NCBI RefSeq assembly: GCF_028473605.1
Contig: NZ_CP097267.1
Location: forward strand, 399,501-463,500
Direction: 5' to 3'
From: Acidovorax sp. NCPPB 3576
GTDB taxonomy: Bacteria; Pseudomonadota; Gammaproteobacteria; Burkholderiales; Burkholderiaceae_C
Length of the DNA stretch: 64,000 nucleotides
Position numbers and translations under genes: made by a program. The notes under the pieces were generated by a model. That model was not told the origin of the DNA and did no database searches. It saw nothing but the letters and a program-made list of their open reading frames with translations. Within the stretch, counting starts at the first letter, position 1; the number at the start of each line of letters is the position of its first letter. This document shows, piece by piece, positions 35,138-45,833 of this stretch.

Positions 35138-37201
35138 TCATGGCGGGGCGTTCTGCGCCTTGCGCGCAGCGAATTCGGCGCGCAGCGCCTTGAGTTTTTC
35201 GCGTGGGTCTTCGCGGGCGGTGTTCTTGTCCAGCGCCATCTCGGCGATGAAGCGGCTGGGCTGCGCGTTCACCATCTCACGGCCCTTCTTGCGCTTTTTC
35301 GTCCAGCTGACGGCTAGGCTGCGCTGGGCGCGGGTGATGCCCACGTACATCAGGCGGCGCTCTTCCTGCAGGCGCTGCAGCGTGTCGTCGCTCACCTTGA
35401 GCTGCCGGCCCTCGTCGTCGTCGAGCTTGAAGGGCAGCATGCCCTCGGTCACGCCCACCAGCACCACATGCGGCCACTCCAGGCCCTTGGAGGCATGCAG
35501 CGTGGACAGCGTGACCATGTCCTGGTCCTTCTCGCGCTCGCTGATGGTGGACAGCAGCGCGATGGTCTGAGAGACCTCCAGCAGGCTCTTGGTCTCCTTG
35601 GTGACGACGCTGCCCGAGGTGTCGTCGATCTGGCCGCCGGCGCGCTGCGACATCCAGTCGCAGAACTCCAGCACGTTGCTCCAGCGCGCGGCCGCGACCT
35701 TCTCGCTGTCCTCGCCGTCGTACAGGTGCTTTTCGTAGTCGATTTCCTTGAGCCAGTCGGCCAGGAAGGCGCGCGAATCCTCGGCGCCGTGCGTGTGCCG
35801 GGCGCGGTATTCGAGGTCGTTGACGTAGCGCCCGAACTCCATCAGCCCGTCGAGCGCGCGCTTGGGGATGGCCGCCGGCAGCATGCCGTTGAACAGCGCG
35901 CCGAACATGCTCAGCTTGTGCTTGGTCGCGAATTCGCCCAAAGCGCCCAGCGTGGTGTGGCCGATGCCGCGCTTGGGGCTCGTGATGGAGCGCAGGAAGG
36001 CCGGGTCGTCGTTGTTGTTGATCCACAGGCGGAACCAGGCGCACAGGTCCTTGATCTCCGCGCGGTCGAAGAAGCTCGTGCCGCCCGAGACCTTGTAGGG
36101 GATGTTGGCCTTGCGCAGCGCCTTCTCGAACGGCTTGGCCTGGTGGTTGGCGCGGTACAGGAGGGCGAAGCTCTTCCAGGCCGGCGGCGGGTTGGCCGCG
36201 GCACGCAGGCTCTGGATGCGGGCCACGGCGCGCTCGGCCTCGTGCTCTTCGCTGTCGGCATCAACCACGCGCACCGGCTCGCCTTCGCCCAGTTCGGAAA
36301 ACAGCGTCTTGGGAAACAGCTTGGGGTTGGGCTGGATCACGTTGTTGGCCGCGCGCAGGATGGCGCTGGTGGAGCGGTAGTTCTGCTCCAGCTTGATCAC
36401 CTTGAGCTGCGGAAAGTCGATCGGCAGCTTTTTCAGGTTGTCCAGCGTGGCGCCGCGCCAGCCGTAGATGGACTGGTCGTCGTCGCCCACGGCGGTGAAG
36501 CGAGCGCGTTCGCCCACGAGCAGCTTGAGCAGCTCGTACTGCGTGGCATTGGTGTCCTGGTATTCGTCCACGAGCACGTGGCCCAGCACCTTTTGCCACT
36601 TGCTTCGCACCTCGGGGTGGTCGCGCAGCAGGCGCAGCGGCATGCCGATGAGGTCGTCGAAATCGACGCTCTGGTAGGCGGCCAGGCGTTCTTCATAGCG
36701 CCCCATCAGGACGGCGATGCTGCGTTCGTTGTCGTCGGCGGCCTGGGCCAGCGACTCCTGGGCGTTCAGGCCCATGTTCTTCCACTTGCTGATGGTCCAC
36801 TGCCATTGGCGGGCGGTGGCCATGTCGGTCGTGCCGCCGGCCGCGTCCTTGAGGATGCCGGTCACGTCGTCCGCATCGAGGATGCTGAACTGGGGCTTGA
36901 GCCCGAGCACGCGCCCGTCCTCTCGCACCATGCGCACGCCCAGCGCGTGGAAGGTGCACACCAGCACGTCCTTGGCCGCCCGTCCGATGAGGCCCTGCGC
37001 GCGCTCGCGCATTTCTGCGGCGGCTTTGTTGGTGAAGGTGATGGCGGCGATGCGGCGCGGCTCCAGCCCCATTTCGATCAGCCGCCCGATCTTGTGGGTG
37101 ATCACCCGCGTCTTGCCCGAACCCGCGCCCGCCAGCACGAGGCACGGCCCCTCGGTGTAGTGGACAGCCTGGAGCTGGGCGAGATTGAGACCGGCGGACA
37201 T
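35138..37201 (-). CDS. rep: ATP-dependent DNA helicase Rep (UvrD/SF1)
   Basis: 687 residues. Walker A GAGSGKT sits near residue 25. ITFTNKAAAEMRER (motif Ia), DEYQDTN (motif II), GDDDQSIYGWRGA (motif III), LEQNYRS (motif IV), STLHASKGLEW (motif V) and EERRLMYVGITRA (motif VI) follow in order, all intact. Length matches Rep rather than UvrD or PcrA with their longer tails. It unwinds 3'-5' and helps replication forks past proteins. It is monocistronic and divergent from the GTPase/Roadblock operon. Confidence 0.94.
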   Translation of the reverse strand: MSAGLNLAQLQAVHYTEGPCLVLAGAGSGKTRVITHKIGRLIEMGLEPRRIAAITFTNKAAAEMRERAQGLIGRAAKDVLVCTFHALGVRMVREDGRVLGLKPQFSILDADDVTGILKDAAGGTTDMATARQWQWTISKWKNMGLNAQESLAQAADDNERSIAVLMGRYEERLAAYQSVDFDDLIGMPLRLLRDHPEVRSKWQKVLGHVLVDEYQDTNATQYELLKLLVGERARFTAVGDDDQSIYGWRGATLDNLKKLPIDFPQLKVIKLEQNYRSTSAILRAANNVIQPNPKLFPKTLFSELGEGEPVRVVDADSEEHEAERAVARIQSLRAAANPPPAWKSFALLYRANHQAKPFEKALRKANIPYKVSGGTSFFDRAEIKDLCAWFRLWINNNDDPAFLRSITSPKRGIGHTTLGALGEFATKHKLSMFGALFNGMLPAAIPKRALDGLMEFGRYVNDLEYRARHTHGAEDSRAFLADWLKEIDYEKHLYDGEDSEKVAAARWSNVLEFCDWMSQRAGGQIDDTSGSVVTKETKSLLEVSQTIALLSTISEREKDQDMVTLSTLHASKGLEWPHVVLVGVTEGMLPFKLDDDEGRQLKVSDDTLQRLQEERRLMYVGITRAQRSLAVSWTKKRKKGREMVNAQPSRFIAEMALDKNTAREDPREKLKALRAEFAARKAQNAPP

Positions 37202-37365
37202 GCGCAGAAAAAGAAGGCGTTGGCAGGCGCCGGCAAGGCACGGGGTGGCACCCGCCTGCCGGTGGAAGGGGGTGCAGAAGCGCGCAATGATACTGGCACG
37301 CGGCCAGCGCGGGCGGCCCCTTTTTTACTAGGTTTCTCCGGCGCTGGCGCCGCGGTTTTTGGAAT

Positions 37366-37413
37366 TTGTCAATAGGTAATCATTTTCCGCATTTTTAGCA
37401 AATTTATTGACAA
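37366..37413. promoter_or_regulatory. 9-bp inverted repeat over the -35 box of the GTPase operon
   Basis: TTGTCAATA (37366-37374) and its exact reverse complement TATTGACAA (37405-37413), 30 bp apart. The right arm contains the -35 hexamer. It is a candidate operator for a dimeric regulator. Confidence 0.55.
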
Positions 37414-37437
37414 TGTATCAAGGTGCATCTTTATACT
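37407..37437 (+). promoter_or_regulatory. Sigma-70-like promoter of the GTPase/Roadblock operon
   Basis: Consensus TTGACA at 37407-37412 and TATACT at 37432-37437 (spacer 19), in an AT-rich stretch unlike its surroundings. It would give a leader of about 30 nt before the ATG at 37473. Confidence 0.6.
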
Positions 37438-37472
37438 GACCCATCCATTTGCTTTCCATCGGGGTCACCGCC

Positions 37473-38180
37473 ATGCGCGATGCTTCAGCGGGGGTGGCCG
37501 CAGAGATGCTCACCCCCCACTTCTACGAGCGTTTCCACAAGCTGTTCAGTGTCGCGTCGCGCAAATCCCTGCTCCGCTGGCATGAGGTGCCGGCCGCCGA
37601 GGCGCAGGTGCTGCTGCTGGACGATGCCAGCGCCCCCCAGCCCGGCTCCACGGCCCCCTGCCTGGTGTGCGTCGGCGGCTCGTTTCCCGACAAGGCGCCT
37701 CAGGCGCAATGGACGGCGCGCCTGCAGTCCGGCTACACGCTGGCGGACCTGATCGACGTGCTGGACCGTGCCGCCGTTTTCCTGATGGATTGGCGGGCCC
37801 GCCAGAAGATGACCGCCGCCTCCGCCGACACGGCGTGGGAATCCCCCGCCGCGGCACGCATCGCGTTCGGCGCTTCGCACCAGCGGTTCCAACTGAGTTC
37901 CTGGGTGTCGCTGGGCGCGCCGTTCCGCTCGGGCGGCAACGTGCGGGCGCTGGCGTTGCTCACCCGCGCGCCGGTCAGCCTGGCGCAGTTGTGCGAGCAC
38001 AGCGGCCTCGCGCCTGCCGCCGCGCAGGCGCTGCTGGCCGAGTTGTCCCGGCGCAGCGTGCTGCGCACCGAAACGGCGGCGGCTGCGCCCGACGTGCGCG
38101 CGGACCGCCACAGGCCGGCCGGGCACGGCGGGCTGGTGCAGCGCCTCGCGCGCTGGGTGCGCGGCGGGGGCCAGGCATGA
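37473..38180 (+). CDS. Unknown protein with C-terminal winged-helix-like region, first gene of GTPase operon
   Basis: 235 residues from the ATG at 37473; an upstream TTG at 37449 is less likely. The N-terminal 100 residues (MLTPHFYERFHKLFSVASRKSLLRWHEVP; VCVGGSFPDKAP) fit no family I know. The segment about 155-210 (GNVRALALLTRAPVSLAQLCEHSGLAPAAAQALLAELSRRSVL) reads like a winged helix of the DUF742/CvnC kind, in which one strand and three helices end in a 'L..L..RGLV' pattern. The gene overlaps the GTPase start (ATGA). It is probably an adaptor or effector of the GTPase. Confidence 0.72.
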   Translation: MRDASAGVAAEMLTPHFYERFHKLFSVASRKSLLRWHEVPAAEAQVLLLDDASAPQPGSTAPCLVCVGGSFPDKAPQAQWTARLQSGYTLADLIDVLDRAAVFLMDWRARQKMTAASADTAWESPAAARIAFGASHQRFQLSSWVSLGAPFRSGGNVRALALLTRAPVSLAQLCEHSGLAPAAAQALLAELSRRSVLRTETAAAAPDVRADRHRPAGHGGLVQRLARWVRGGGQA

Positions 38181-38719
38181 ACGGGGCGTTGCCGCGCATC
38201 GCGCTGGTGGGCCCCATGGGCATCGGCAAGACCACTGCGCTGCGCTCGCTGTGCGGCGACGTGATGGCGTCCTCCGACGTGCCCAACCTGGACCGGGCGG
38301 CCCATTCCAAGGAATTCACCACCGTGGGCGCCGAGTTCGGCGAGATCGACCTGGGCGATGGCGAACACGTGCAGGTGTGCGGCTGCCCCGGGCAGGACCG
38401 ATTCGACTTCGTGCGGCAGTGGATTCTCTCGGTGTCGATGGGCGTGTTCATCATGGCCGACGTGTCTCAGCCCTCGGCGGTGGGCGACACGCTCGATCTG
38501 CTCGCCGAAATGGCCGAGCAGCCCGATCCGCCGCTGGCGCTGGTGCTCAGCGCCCGCCCGGCCACGCCCGCGCAGATCGAGGCGTTCGGCCGCGCGCTGT
38601 CGGCCTCGCCCCACGGCGTGGTCCCCATCCTGGAAGCCGACCCGCGCGACCGCGGCCAGCTGCTGGAGGCGCTGGGCGCACTGGCTTCCATGCTGTCCCT
38701 GCAGAACGAACTGGACTGA
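38177..38719 (+). CDS. Small Ras-like GTPase of the Roadblock-associated (CvnD/MglA-like) type
   Basis: 180 residues. P-loop GPMGIGKT (12-19); switch I TTVGAEFGEIDL (48-59) resembles the TTVAMDFG pattern of CvnD-type proteins; switch II GCPGQDRFDF (69-78) keeps PGQ and DRF. The guanine-specificity motif NKxD is not recognisable: the expected strand reads ALVLSARPA. So nucleotide preference may be unusual or relaxed. No lipidation site or membrane helix is seen. It lies between a wHTH-ending protein (4-bp overlap) and two Roadblock proteins, which are the usual GAP-like or scaffold partners of such GTPases. Confidence 0.85.
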   Translation: MNGALPRIALVGPMGIGKTTALRSLCGDVMASSDVPNLDRAAHSKEFTTVGAEFGEIDLGDGEHVQVCGCPGQDRFDFVRQWILSVSMGVFIMADVSQPSAVGDTLDLLAEMAEQPDPPLALVLSARPATPAQIEAFGRALSASPHGVVPILEADPRDRGQLLEALGALASMLSLQNELD

Positions 38720-38723
38720 ACCC

Positions 38724-39128
38724 ATGATGAACAAGGCGAACATCGTCGTCCCACCGGAGCGCGCGCAGGCCGCCCGGGAGGTGCTGGACCGCGTGGTGGC
38801 CCCTGCGGGCGACGTGCGCATGGCGCTGGTGACCACGCTCGACGGCTTCGAGGTGGCTTCCCTGTCGGTGGGCGGCGGCCTGGAGGTGCGCCGGCTGGCA
38901 GCCATGGCCGGCTCGCTCATGGCCATGGCCCGCGCCGTGGGCCGCGAAATCGACTACCCCGGCTGCCGCCGCCTCACCTTCGAGACCGAGGCAGGCCTGG
39001 CGATCTTCCAGGCCATCGGCGGCGCCTTCCCCTGCATCCTGTGCCTCGTGCTGGAAAAGCAGGCCGTGCTCGGGCGGGCCCTTTGGACCGCCGGCGAGGT
39101 CGCCCAGCAACTGGGCCGCCCCGAATGA
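38724..39128 (+). CDS. Roadblock/LC7 domain protein 1
   Basis: 134 residues. It has the Roadblock layout: an N-terminal helix (ERAQAAREVLDRVVAP), strand ALVTTLDGFEVASLS, a long helix RRLAAMAGSLMAMARAVGREI, then strands LTFETEAGLAIFQAIGG and CILCLVLEK, and a C-terminal helix. Roadblock dimers bind or activate small GTPases such as MglA (as MglB) or CvnD (as CvnB). It starts five bases after the GTPase stop; the ATG at 38727 is equally possible. Cytoplasmic. Confidence 0.85.
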   Translation: MMNKANIVVPPERAQAAREVLDRVVAPAGDVRMALVTTLDGFEVASLSVGGGLEVRRLAAMAGSLMAMARAVGREIDYPGCRRLTFETEAGLAIFQAIGGAFPCILCLVLEKQAVLGRALWTAGEVAQQLGRPE

Positions 39129-39213
39129 TCCCCCGCGCGCTGCCGGACCTGCCGGCGGCGCGCATTTGTGCATGCCTTCCCCTTTCCGTGTCTTTGTTTA
39201 AGGAATCGAACCC

Positions 39214-39573
39214 ATGGCCTCCCTCCAAGAATCTCTGAATCAACTCCATGCCATCGACGGCGCCCTGTGCGCAGCCGTGGTGGACAGCGGCAGCGGCATG
39301 CTGCTGGGCAGCGTCGGCACCGGCTTGGACATGGAGCTGGCGGCTGCCGGCAACACCGAAGTGGTCCGTGCCAAGAACAAGACCATGCGTTCGCTGGGCC
39401 TGGCCGACAAGATCGACGACATCCTCATCACGCTGGGCAAGCAGTACCACGTGATCCGCCCGCTGGCTGCGCACGAAGGCCTGTTCATCTACCTGGTGCT
39501 GGACAAGGAACGCTCCAACCTCGCCCTGGCACGCCGCAAGGTCCAGGAAGTCGAGCAAGGCGTCCAGATCTGA
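39214..39573 (+). CDS. Roadblock/LC7-like domain protein 2
   Basis: 119 residues. ESLNQLHAIDGALCAAVVDSGSGMLLGSV forms the first helix and hairpin. A long helix follows (AAGNTEVVRAKNKTMRSLGL), then DDILITLGKQYHVIRPL and GLFIYLVLDKERSNLALARRKVQEVE. The order matches the Roadblock fold. It is only distantly similar to the Roadblock protein just upstream, so the two could form a heterodimer on the GTPase. GGAATC precedes the ATG by a short gap. It is the last gene before a strong terminator. Confidence 0.82.
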   Translation: MASLQESLNQLHAIDGALCAAVVDSGSGMLLGSVGTGLDMELAAAGNTEVVRAKNKTMRSLGLADKIDDILITLGKQYHVIRPLAAHEGLFIYLVLDKERSNLALARRKVQEVEQGVQI

Positions 39574-39623
39574 CAAGGCTCACCGGGCCGCCACGCCCTC
39601 AGGGGCTTTGAACGGCCTCTGCT

Positions 39624-39647
39624 GCCCGCCCCGAGCGGGCTTTTTTT
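39624..39647 (+). terminator. Rho-independent terminator of the GTPase/Roadblock operon
   Basis: GCCCGC/GCGGGC stem with a 5-nt loop followed by TTTTTTT. Confidence 0.85.
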
Positions 39648-39696
39648 CGCGGGGACGCGTGGCGCCCTGCACGCTGCCTTGCGCCGACAATGGGCC

Positions 39697-40647
39697 GTGC
39701 TGTCCGTTCTGTCCATCACTTTTCCCTTCTTCGCGCTCGTGCTCTGCGGCTACCTGGCCGCGCGTGCAGGCGCGCTGCCGCAGGTGGCCATTCCCGGGCT
39801 GAATGCGTTCGTGCTGTTCTTCGCGCTGCCGTGCATGCTGTTCCGCCTGGGCGCGAACACGCCCATCGGCCAGTTGCTGGACCCGGCGGTGGCGGGCGTG
39901 TACATCCTGTGCGGCCTGGCCCTGGTCGGTGCCACCGTGGCGCTCACGCGGGCGCGGCAGGGCTGGAACGATGCGGCCTTCGGTGCGCTGGTGACCGCCT
40001 TTCCCAACACCGGGTTCATGGGCGTGCCGCTGCTGGTGGCGCTGCTGGGCGCGTCGGCGGCGGGGCCCGCCATCCTGACGATGCTGGTGGACATGGTGCT
40101 GACCACCTCGCTGTGCATCGCCTTGTCGCGGCTGGACGGCGTGGGCACGCACGGCGTGGCGGTGGCGGTGCGCCGGGCCTTGCGCGGCATGGCGACCAAC
40201 CCCATGCCCTGGGCCATCGCGCTCGGGGCCGTGGCGTCCGCGCTGCAGTGGACATTGCCCGGCCCGCTCGACCAGACGGTGGCCATGCTGGCCGGCGCGG
40301 CATCGCCCGTGGCGCTGTTCACGATCGGCGCCGTTCTGGCGCGCTCGCAGATGAACCAGCACGACCGCGTGCCCCCGCGCGACTACGTGCCGGTGGCGCT
40401 CGCCAAGCTGTTCGTGCACCCGCTGCTCGTCTGGGGGGCGGGGCATGGCGCGATCGCGGCGGGCGTGCCGCTCACGCCGTTCGCGCACACGGTGCTGGTG
40501 CTGGTGGCGGCGCTGCCCAGTGCCAGCAACGTGTCGCTGCTGGCCGAGCGCTTCGGCGCCCACAACGGGCGCATCGCGCGGATCATCCTGGTGTCCACCG
40601 CGCTGGCGTTTTTGAGCTTTTCGGCCGCCACCGCAATATTGATCTAG
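39697..40647 (+). CDS. AEC-family (auxin efflux carrier) transporter
   Basis: 316 residues from a GTG at 39697 (a TTG at 39679 is the alternative); no good ribosome site decides it. About ten membrane helices in two five-helix halves. FPNTGFMGVPLL near residue 105 is the helix-breaking motif of the AEC/BASS fold, and LVAALPSASNVSLLAERFG near residue 270 is its counterpart. It probably exports or exchanges small carboxylates such as malate. It is separated from the GTPase operon by a terminator and convergent with priA. Confidence 0.9.
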   Translation: MLSVLSITFPFFALVLCGYLAARAGALPQVAIPGLNAFVLFFALPCMLFRLGANTPIGQLLDPAVAGVYILCGLALVGATVALTRARQGWNDAAFGALVTAFPNTGFMGVPLLVALLGASAAGPAILTMLVDMVLTTSLCIALSRLDGVGTHGVAVAVRRALRGMATNPMPWAIALGAVASALQWTLPGPLDQTVAMLAGAASPVALFTIGAVLARSQMNQHDRVPPRDYVPVALAKLFVHPLLVWGAGHGAIAAGVPLTPFAHTVLVLVAALPSASNVSLLAERFGAHNGRIARIILVSTALAFLSFSAATAILI

Positions 40648-40654
40648 GCGTTGC

Positions 40655-40681
40655 GCTATTTATTTGATAGCAATCGATGGC
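40655..40681 (+). repeat. Dispersed 27-nt ATAGC repeat, copy 6 (intergenic)
   Basis: GCTATTTATTTGATAGCA with a diverged tail, between the convergent AEC and priA genes, starting eight bases past the AEC stop. Confidence 0.55.
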
Positions 40682-40720
40682 GCATGACGCCAACCTGCCA
40701 GGCACGACCCCGCCGGGGGA

Positions 40721-42862
<2,142 letters not shown>

Positions 42863-43502
42863 TTGTTCAGGTGGGATGGCGATGCGTGCGGTAAGTGGTT
42901 GATTTGCCGAAGTTTTGGAGCCGCAAGATTTTTTCTGTGGATAACTTTGTTGACATCCCTGGGCGGGACCCATGGGGCGCGATCCCGCATCGCTTCGATC
43001 TCCGTCCAGACACCCTCAGAACGATATGAAAAAACGGTTATGAATCAATGATCTATTAAAACCAGCATGAGAACCTTGCGCATCCTGCCGGGCCTGCCTT
43101 CATGCTGCATCGCATCAAGCCACTTGTGCATAAGTGGGCCCGCGTTGACCTTGTCAAGGGGCCATTCTGTGCTAAGCGATGGCGCGAAGATCGGGCAACT
43201 TCTTCAATGGGCGACGCAAGTGCTTGATTTACCGAGGATTTTGGGAAATTGCCGATTTTCTGTGGATAACTTTGTTGATATCCCCGCCCGACCAGCCCGC
43301 AAGCCTTGTCAAACCGTGGTTTTGTTACCTTGCCCGGAAATTCGGCAAATCCTGCAAGGCGTTATGAATCAACGACTTGCAGATCCCAACTCATTATTTT
43401 GATGCCCATCAAAAAGATTCCTGGGAATGCAGGCTGTGCGCCAAGGTGGTGCGCGCGGTGTGAATAACTTCACCCTAGCGCAGCCCCTTCATCTCCGTTC
43501 TG
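42863..43502. other. 640-bp priA-hemE intergenic region, AT-rich with DnaA boxes
   Basis: No convincing gene. Perfect DnaA boxes occur at 42936-42944 and 43261-43269. One-mismatch boxes occur at 43125-43133 (TGTGCATAA) and 43459-43467 (TGTGAATAA). AT-rich stretches lie at 43021-43062 and 43360-43400. It also carries the promoter for priA on its left side. It may be a replication-initiation or DnaA-binding locus. Confidence 0.55.
42893..43280. repeat. Duplicated DnaA-box module between priA and hemE
   Basis: Two copies of a roughly 62-bp module at 42893-42955 and 43218-43280, 325 bp apart. Each has AAGTG-N-TTGATTT-N-CCGA, then a 23-bp identical stretch (42931-42953 and 43256-43278) holding a perfect DnaA box TGTGGATAA. 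A further 12-bp pair GTTATGAATCAA lies at 43037-43048 and 43361-43372 with the same offset. Confidence 0.75.
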
Positions 43503-44615
43503 TCAAGCCTTTCGCTGTGCGCGGGAATGGCTGTGCACCGTTTCCACCAGGGCCGCCACATGCTCCGGGGGCGTGAACTGGCTGATGCCGTGGCCCAGGT
43601 TGAAGATGTGCGTGGGCCCGGTGGTGGTGGGGTCGGTGTGCGGCGCGCCGAAGCTGTCCAGCACGGCGCGGGCCTGCAGCGCGATCTGCTCGGTCGGGGC
43701 GAACAGCACGTTGGGGTCGATGTTGCCCTGCAGCGCCTTGCCGGGTCCGCCCGCCGCACCGCCCACCAGCGCACGGGCACGGGCCAGGTTGGCCGTCCAG
43801 TCCAGGCCGAGCACCTCGCAGTCCAGGTCCTTCATGGCGTCCAGCCAGAGCGCGCCGCCCTTGGTGAACACGATGCGCGGCACGTCGGTGCCGTCCACGC
43901 CGGTGCGCTTGAGCTGGGCCAGCACGCGGGTGGTGTAGGCCAGGCTGAAGGTCTGGAAGGCGCCATCGGCCAGCACCCCGCCCCAGCTGTCGAACACCAT
44001 CACGGCCTGGGCGCCCGCGTCGATCTGCGCGTTCAGGTAGGCGGCCACGGCATCGGCGTTGATGGCCAGGATGCGGTGCATCAGGTCGGGGCGGCTGTAC
44101 ATCAGCGTCTTCACCAGGCGGTAGTCGTCGCTGCCCTTGCCCTCCACCATGTAGCAGGCCAGCGTCCAGGGGCTACCGGAAAAGCCGATCAGCGGCACGC
44201 GGCCGTCGAGCGCGCGCCGGATGCTGGTGACCGCATCGAACACGTAGCGCAGCTTGTCCATGTCGGGCACGGCCAGGGCTGCCACGGCCGCTTCGTCGCG
44301 CACCACGTGGGCGAAGCGCGGGCCTTCGCCCTCGGCGAACGACAGGCCCAGGCCCATGGCGTCGGGCACGGTGAGGATGTCGCTGAACAAAATGGCGGCA
44401 TCGAGCGGGAAGCGCTCCAGGGGCTGCAGCGTGACCTCGGTGGCGTAGTCCACATGGGTGGCCAGCCCCATGAAGCTGCCCGCCCGGGCCCGCGTGGCCT
44501 TGTATTCCGGCAGGTAGCGGCCGGCCTGGCGCATGAGCCACAGGGGGGTGTAGTCGGTGGCCTGGCGCCGGCAGGCGCGCAGGAAGGTGTCGTTCTGGAG
44601 GGGGGCGAAGCTCAT
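43503..44615 (-). CDS. hemE: Uroporphyrinogen decarboxylase
   Basis: 370 residues from [11 protein letters not shown]; an upstream in-frame ATG adds a non-conserved stretch. Signature 1 [14 protein letters not shown] (about 25-38) and signature 2 [16 protein letters not shown] (about 138-153) are intact. Asp in [12 protein letters not shown] is the catalytic acid, and HIFNLGHGI near the C-terminus closes the active site. It decarboxylates uroporphyrinogen III to coproporphyrinogen III in haem synthesis, in the cytoplasm as a dimer. It lies beside a DnaA-box region, as hemE does in Caulobacter. Confidence 0.95.
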   Translation of the reverse strand: MSFAPLQNDTFLRACRRQATDYTPLWLMRQAGRYLPEYKATRARAGSFMGLATHVDYATEVTLQPLERFPLDAAILFSDILTVPDAMGLGLSFAEGEGPRFAHVVRDEAAVAALAVPDMDKLRYVFDAVTSIRRALDGRVPLIGFSGSPWTLACYMVEGKGSDDYRLVKTLMYSRPDLMHRILAINADAVAAYLNAQIDAGAQAVMVFDSWGGVLADGAFQTFSLAYTTRVLAQLKRTGVDGTDVPRIVFTKGGALWLDAMKDLDCEVLGLDWTANLARARALVGGAAGGPGKALQGNIDPNVLFAPTEQIALQARAVLDSFGAPHTDPTTTGPTHIFNLGHGISQFTPPEHVAALVETVHSHSRAQRKA

Positions 44616-44694
44616 GCCCCTGATTGTCGCGTAGCCGCAAGGCCGGGCGTTTGCGCCAGGTCCATGCCCGGCCCCGGCGGCCGGGCCATCCCGT

Positions 44695-45609
44695 TCAATC
44701 CGCTGCCGCATCCCCCAGAAGCCCCGCTGCGCCAGCCTCGGCCAGCCGGGTGACCAAGGGGTGGATCACCTTGCGCGCGCTGTAGATCAGGTGAAAGTGC
44801 TCGTGCACGTCCGCCGTGGTGCCCACCGGCTCCAGCCCGTAGGTGCGCTGCAGGTGTTCGCCCAGCAGCAGCGGCGCCGGCATCACGCCCATGCCGGCGG
44901 CGGCGAAGGTGCTGAGCAGGGCGCTGTCCTCGAACTCCCCCGCCAGCCGGGGGCGGATGCGCTCGCGCTCCAGCCAGTGGTCGATGCGAGCGCGCAGCGC
45001 GGCGTGGGCGGTGGGCAGGATCACCGGCACCACGGCCAGGCTGTGCGGGAAGTTCTGCGAGGCCGCGCGGGCCCACAACGGCGGCGCATACCAGCCGATG
45101 GCGCTGGTGCCCAGCAACTGGCTGGTGGTGCGCAGGGCGGGATTGGGCGGGGCGGAGCGGTCGGCCAGCACCGCATCGAGCTTGTGCAGCGCCAGCTCGG
45201 CCAGCAGGGGCTGGAACTCGCCGTCGTGGCACAGCAGGCGCAGGTGGGGCTCGTCCAGCACAGGGGTGAGCAGCCGGTGCACGGCCAGCTTGGCGATGCC
45301 GTCGGAGATGCCCAGGTTCAGCCGCACCGCCTGCCCGCTGGTCGCTTCGCGCACGCGCTGGGGCAATTGCTCGCCCAGCGCGAAGATGTGGTCGGCCTCG
45401 TGCAGGGCCGCCACGCCTGCGTCGGTCAGCACCAGGTTGCGCCCTTCGCTGCGCAGCAGGGCCACGCCCAGGTCCTTTTCCAGCGACCGGACCTGGGCGC
45501 TGATGGTTTGCACCGCCATGTCCAGCCGCTCGGCCGCGCGTGCCACGCCGCCCTCCTTGGCGACCACCCAGAAGTAATACAGGTGGCGGTAGTTGAAGCT
45601 CTGGCTCAT
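44695..45609 (-). CDS. nhaR: NhaR-type LysR transcriptional regulator
   Basis: 304 residues. The opening [40 protein letters not shown] is the NhaR subclass HTH rather than generic LysR. The C-terminal effector domain (about 90-290) has [19 protein letters not shown]. In E. coli NhaR activates the sodium/proton antiporter gene; here it is divergent from terC, with a perfect dyad in between. The target is therefore probably terC and possibly itself. The 79-bp spacing to hemE downstream makes co-transcription unlikely. Confidence 0.88.
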   Translation of the reverse strand: MSQSFNYRHLYYFWVVAKEGGVARAAERLDMAVQTISAQVRSLEKDLGVALLRSEGRNLVLTDAGVAALHEADHIFALGEQLPQRVREATSGQAVRLNLGISDGIAKLAVHRLLTPVLDEPHLRLLCHDGEFQPLLAELALHKLDAVLADRSAPPNPALRTTSQLLGTSAIGWYAPPLWARAASQNFPHSLAVVPVILPTAHAALRARIDHWLERERIRPRLAGEFEDSALLSTFAAAGMGVMPAPLLLGEHLQRTYGLEPVGTTADVHEHFHLIYSARKVIHPLVTRLAEAGAAGLLGDAAAD

Positions 45610-45637
45610 GGCGGGCGGGGGGGTGAAAATGGAATGG

Positions 45638-45652
45638 TTCGGAAAAACCGAA
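45638..45652. promoter_or_regulatory. Candidate LysR/NhaR operator
   Basis: Perfect dyad TTCGG-N5-CCGAA (T-N11-A type) in the nhaR-terC gap, 29 bp before the nhaR start. Confidence 0.6.
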
Positions 45653-45833
45653 GTAATGGTACTGGGAAGGCGTCTTCTTTTCTGGCTGCGGCGGCCCCAC
45701 AGTCCGGTTCGTTCTCATCCATTACTTTTCTAACAAGCCATGAACCACCTGCAGCCCGTTTCCCTTGCGCCGCCTTCGGCGTTCACCCAACCGCCGTCGC
45801 CGCGCGGCTTTCAACCGATCGGAGGCTAAAGCC

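Noticed and set aside
42863..42973. ATG at 42973 as the priA start
   Set aside because: The added 37 residues lie over a duplicated noncoding module with a DnaA box and do not resemble PriA; the GTG at 42862 fits better.
45610..45833. yybP-ykoY manganese riboswitch before terC
   Set aside because: The conserved motif was looked for and not found; only a LysR-type dyad is clear.
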